From: Planctomycetota bacterium
Lineage (GTDB): Bacteria; Planctomycetota; Phycisphaerae; Phycisphaerales; Zrk34
DNA length: 64,000 nucleotides
Direction: 5' to 3'
Assembly: GCA_016125255.1 (NCBI GenBank)
Contig: WGMD01000006.1
Span: 182,130-246,129 of the forward strand
Of this stretch, positions 61,019 to 64,000 are shown piece by piece. The notes under the pieces are model-generated. The model was given only the letters and a program-made list of their open reading frames with translations. It made no database searches and was not told where the DNA came from. Each line of letters starts with the position of its first letter. Position 1 is the first letter of the stretch. Both the position numbers and the translations under genes were made by a program.

Positions 61019-62422
61019 TCAGATCGCCACACGCTCCCCCGCCCCGATCGGTTTGATCACCGTGCTCATGCTCTTCAAATCACTCGGCTCGATCGCCGTC
61101 AGCGGGCTTAACTCCACCGTCGCCCCCGCTGCCACATCGACCCCCGCCGCGGCAAGCCACCGCACCGCACGCTGCGACTGAAGCTCCCGGCTTGTCACCG
61201 CCGAGTCGGCGCCCTCCGCGTTCTTGATGGGGCCGAATTCCTCCGCCCGCACCACCTCCAGAACGATGCTCTTCTCGCACAGCGGCAGCGCGTCGAACAC
61301 AAATGTCTCCAGCTTCACCGCGTTGGGCTCCTTCGGCTCGACCGCCTGCCCCGTCTTCACATCCACATGCGGCACTTTCTTCACCGCCCGGTGATACGGC
61401 AGACCGAACCGCCCCGCGTTAAGCTGCTTCACGAACGCCACCGCGATCACATGAATGGCGATCGACCCCGCATTGAACACCGGCGAGCCGTCCGCATGAA
61501 CCTTCTGCTCCAGCTCCTTGGGCAGATCCGAATATTCGATCACGCTGATGCGCCCGTCGGCGAGCACGAAGTTGCCGACCTTCTCGGCGGGGGCGGCCTT
61601 CGTGACCATCTTGCTGGACATCTGCGCCCCGTCGAGCGCGTGAAGCCCGATGAACAGTGGGTCGATGCATTTGACGAGCGGATTGTCGACCTGGAAGTAG
61701 CTGATCTGTTCGACGCCGCGGCGGAGCATGTCATCGATCGCGCCGCTGCGCGACAGCGCCCGCAGCGATCCGCCGTGCCCATCGGGGTTCGTCGCCAGTT
61801 CGCCCTTCGCCGCCAGCAGCGCCTTGCCGTCGAGCGAGAATGACGGAATCGTGCCCTGCGGGAAGAATGTCACGTCCGAGCGGACGAGGCCGAAGTAGTT
61901 CTGCTCCTCGAAATACGCTCGTGTCGGCGCATCGTTGAGCGGGCTGGTCATGATGTACCACGGCACGACCGTGTTGTACTTGCGCTGCACCTTGATGAGG
62001 TACTCGGCGAAGACCTGAAAGAGCGACTTTTTGTGGACGGGCGTCGCCGGGTACGTCCCCTTGGGCCCGTCCCATCCGAGCCGCGTCCCCTGTCCGCCCG
62101 CCACGGTGAACGCCGCCACCTTGCCCTCGCGGATGAGCTTCTCGCCGTGTGCCCGGGCCTGGCTGTACTTGTCCGCCAGCGCCTTGGTCGGCTGAGCCGG
62201 GTAGTACGGGGCGGGCTCGATCGACGTGGGCAGCGTCAGCGGCGGGGCCTGCTTGACGTACGTCTCGACCAGCTCCGCCAGCGCCGGCCAGTCCTGCGCC
62301 TCAACCTGATCAAGCAGCGCCGCCTTGCCCGCCGCGTCGAGCTGATCGAAATACGTGAGCACATGCTCCTGTTTGGCCGCCTTCAATGTCCCGCGTGTTT
62401 GGGCTACCCGATCATCAGACAT
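61019..62422 (-). CDS. UDPGP-family nucleotidyltransferase, UAP1-like
   Basis: 467 residues, similar in layout to eukaryotic UDP-N-acetylglucosamine pyrophosphorylases. The pyrophosphorylase motif FTVAGGQGTRLGWDGPKGTY is at about 105-124. Others are WYIMTSPLNDAPTRAYFEE, VTFFPQGTIPSFSLDGK, NPDGHGGSLRALSRSG and YFQVDNPLVKCIDPLFIG. It likely makes UDP-GlcNAc or a related UDP-sugar from UTP and a sugar-1-phosphate for envelope or surface glycans. Single-gene unit downstream of the MFS gene by 50 bases. Confidence 0.85.
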   Translation of the reverse strand: MSDDRVAQTRGTLKAAKQEHVLTYFDQLDAAGKAALLDQVEAQDWPALAELVETYVKQAPPLTLPTSIEPAPYYPAQPTKALADKYSQARAHGEKLIREGKVAAFTVAGGQGTRLGWDGPKGTYPATPVHKKSLFQVFAEYLIKVQRKYNTVVPWYIMTSPLNDAPTRAYFEEQNYFGLVRSDVTFFPQGTIPSFSLDGKALLAAKGELATNPDGHGGSLRALSRSGAIDDMLRRGVEQISYFQVDNPLVKCIDPLFIGLHALDGAQMSSKMVTKAAPAEKVGNFVLADGRISVIEYSDLPKELEQKVHADGSPVFNAGSIAIHVIAVAFVKQLNAGRFGLPYHRAVKKVPHVDVKTGQAVEPKEPNAVKLETFVFDALPLCEKSIVLEVVRAEEFGPIKNAEGADSAVTSRELQSQRAVRWLAAAGVDVAAGATVELSPLTAIEPSDLKSMSTVIKPIGAGERVAI

Positions 62423-62472
62423 GAAAAACCTCCGTGTGATTGCATCCAGTGGAAGTCAGCGGGCCGCGCTTG

Positions 62473-63699
62473 TCAAGCTTCGGCCGACGGCGTGGCGAGC
62501 GGCATGCGGCGACGCTGCGTGATCGTCTCGCAAGCCGCCTCATCCCGAAATGCCGCCATCAGCCACCCCAGCGCCACTCCGCCGAGCAGCGCCCCCGCCG
62601 CGAAGGTCCATCGCATCCCGAACGCCGCCACATATCCCCCCAGCACCGACCCGCACAGCCGCGCCCCGCCGTAGCACATGATCCCGTACACGCCCTGCAT
62701 CGAATTGCGATTGCCCGCCCCCGCTTTAAGATTCAAATACATCGGCGGAATCAGGTACATCGACACCATGATCGGCGCATGCAGTAGTTGCGTCAGTATC
62801 GCCACCGCCCCCGTCGGCACACTCGCCAGCAGCACCATCCGTAAACACACCGCCCCCGCCCCCAGCAGCATCACCCCGCGGATGCCCAAGAGCCGCAGGA
62901 TCGGCTTGCTCATCAAAATCATCACGATCTCCGCCACCACGCCCAGATTCACGATCAACCCGACCCACTCCCGCGCGATGTGAAGCTGCTCCAGATACAC
63001 GCTGTAAAAAGCGTAAAACAGACTCATCACCACGAACATCACAAACAGCGGGCCCACCAGATGTCCGACCGGCCGCCGCCAGATCGCCGCCCATGCCTGC
63101 GCCGACGGGAGTCCGCCCGCCGACGGCCCGGTCTGCGGGCGCTGCGTGCGTGGCAAGAGCCCGCTCAACAGCGCCGCCCCCAGCGCGCAGCCCGCCGCCG
63201 TGTGCACCGCCGCCGCGCTGCCGATGTCCGTCATCCGCATCCATGCAAACAGCCCCACCGACGGCACGATGAACCCGATGCTCCCGAAGATCCGCAGCGA
63301 CGAATACGCCGGCGGCTTGCCCCCCGACTGCTCCACCTCATCAATCGACCCGAACGCCAGCCCGTCCATCAACGCGAACAGCGGCGTGTAACACATGCTG
63401 AACCCCACCGAACACGCCAACATCCCCCCAAAACTCCGCACCCAACCCAATGCGATCAACGCCAAAAACGTCGCCCCATACCCCGCCCCGATCAACACCC
63501 GATTGCTCACATGACGATCCGCCACATGCGCCATCACTCCCGGCATCACCATCACCGTCAATCCATAAACCCCCAACACCCAACCGATCTGCCAATCCGC
63601 AAACCCAAGCTCGCTCAAATACAGCGGCATATACGGCAGATACGCCCCCACAATGGCGTACAGCAAAAAGTAATGCAGTCGCAATAGCCCAAATCGCAT
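62473..63699 (-). CDS. MFS transporter, MFS_1-like / nucleoside symporter-like
   Basis: 408 residues with about 12 hydrophobic segments (LLYAIVGAYLPYMPLYLSEL, MLACSVGFSMCYTPLFALM, VGPLFVMFVVMSLFYAFYSV). VADRHVSNRVLIGAG resembles the loop 2-3 motif, and PPAYSSLRIFGSIGFIV is typical of the LacY-related MFS_1-like group. Substrate unknown. ATG 63699 begins MRFGLLRLHYF and is preferred over upstream in-frame starts. Close to the UDPGP gene but not overlapping. Confidence 0.82.
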   Translation of the reverse strand: MRFGLLRLHYFLLYAIVGAYLPYMPLYLSELGFADWQIGWVLGVYGLTVMVMPGVMAHVADRHVSNRVLIGAGYGATFLALIALGWVRSFGGMLACSVGFSMCYTPLFALMDGLAFGSIDEVEQSGGKPPAYSSLRIFGSIGFIVPSVGLFAWMRMTDIGSAAAVHTAAGCALGAALLSGLLPRTQRPQTGPSAGGLPSAQAWAAIWRRPVGHLVGPLFVMFVVMSLFYAFYSVYLEQLHIAREWVGLIVNLGVVAEIVMILMSKPILRLLGIRGVMLLGAGAVCLRMVLLASVPTGAVAILTQLLHAPIMVSMYLIPPMYLNLKAGAGNRNSMQGVYGIMCYGGARLCGSVLGGYVAAFGMRWTFAAGALLGGVALGWLMAAFRDEAACETITQRRRMPLATPSAEA

Positions 63700-63730
63700 G
63701 GCCCCATGATAGCGCCCCTCCACCCCCCCC

Positions 63731-63780
63731 GTTTAGCGACGCCGCTCTTGACCGTGAGCCCGCCGAACGTGCGGCGGGCT
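63731..63780. repeat. Dispersed GTTTAGCGAC repeat with strong stem
   Basis: gtttagcgac at 63731; gcccgccg (63758-63765) pairs with cggcgggc (63772-63779). cgtgagcccg and cgaacg are shared with the copy at 1141. Lies upstream of the MFS gene. Confidence 0.75.
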
Positions 63781-64000
63781 TCCCCTCCCCCGCGCACCGC
63801 ACATGCAACCCACCTCCCACTCCCCAATTCCCATCCCCCCGCCCTCCCCCTTCCCAATCACCGCCGTTCACCCCGCTTATCCCCACCCCCCGCGCGCACA
63901 CCGCGCGCCCTGCGCGCCCCGTGCGCACCGCCCCGGCCAAACCCCCCGTCCAAAAAGCCCCTTCCCGCGACAATAACCCACCCCCCAAAACCCCCTGCCA
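63781..64000. other. C-rich noncoding tract at the window edge
   Basis: Extremely C-rich on the plus strand, with many runs of three to six Cs and words such as cccactccccaattccc. Open frames here are Gly/Arg-rich low-complexity artefacts. The minus strand is strongly G-rich and could form G-quadruplexes. Confidence 0.6.

Noticed and set aside
63341..63988. Gly-rich protein at the window end
   Set aside because: Antisense to the MFS gene and C-rich noncoding DNA; low-complexity composition and no motif.
1..64000. tRNA, rRNA, phage genes, toxin-antitoxin or restriction systems
   Set aside because: No supporting sequence was recognised on either strand.

Overview
The window is high-GC DNA from a planctomycete-like bacterium, most probably a member of the Phycisphaerae or a close relative. 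This is inferred from gene families, not from a marker tree. The supporting signs are the paired cytochrome/DUF1549/DUF1553 and DUF1501 genes, Rhodopirellula/Verrucomicrobium-type ECF sigma factors followed by FecR-like membrane proteins, many exported proteins with PEP-CTERM-type C-termini, H-X9-DG prepilin-like proteins, and a zinc-ribbon/toroid protein. No rRNA, tRNA, transposase or CRISPR array was seen.

Layout. 1-10.8 kb is a purine and ureide catabolism cluster. It has an AGXT-type aminotransferase, then adenine deaminase and xanthine dehydrogenase (XdhA, XdhB, XdhC) on the minus strand. Divergent from these is a plus-strand operon for allantoate amidohydrolase, ureidoglycine aminohydrolase and ureidoglycolate amidohydrolase, so the genes cover adenine to xanthine to urate and allantoate to glyoxylate. 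10.8-16.2 kb has a large repetitive PEP-CTERM protein, a DUF1080 protein and a Tat-exported polysaccharide pyruvyl transferase-like protein. 20.6-25.4 kb holds housekeeping genes: a zinc-ribbon protein, serA, rpsO and pnp. 33.7-36.8 kb is an ECF42-type sigma factor with three DGPF/YCII proteins and a VOC protein. 47.4-53.2 kb has an HtrA protease and the planctomycete cytochrome/DUF1501 pair. 57.4-63.7 kb has a porin, a zinc-ribbon/coiled-coil/toroid protein, a UDP-sugar pyrophosphorylase and an MFS transporter.

The most striking feature is a cassette repeated six times between 16 and 57 kb, labelled A-F in the entries. Each starts with an ECF sigma factor. Its stop codon overlaps the start of a single-pass membrane protein with a FecR core and a variable lectin-like ectodomain. 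Next comes an exported protein ending in a PEP-CTERM variant with the core PAALPAG (LALPAG in A), and then, in five of six, a prepilin-like protein. A (16250-20503) and B (25513-29385) are on the minus strand. C (29538-33245), D (37068-43458) and F (53371-57211) are on the plus strand. E (43531-47286) is on the minus strand and lacks a prepilin. B and C are divergent, while D and E are convergent. In D and E the membrane sensor carries a LamG domain resembling one in a downstream exported protein of the same cassette. The reading proposed here, which is inference, is that each cassette is a self-contained surface-display unit: a private sigma factor, a trans-envelope sensor, an exported cargo and a pseudopilin.

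Smaller structure includes a dispersed palindromic repeat family, two kinds of which lie inside prepilin leader-coding sequence; AT-rich GAAAA/TTTTC inverted repeats upstream of five cassettes; stem-loops between cargo and prepilin genes; a structured leader before pnp; and an in-frame stop codon inside the LamG domain of the cassette E cargo gene.
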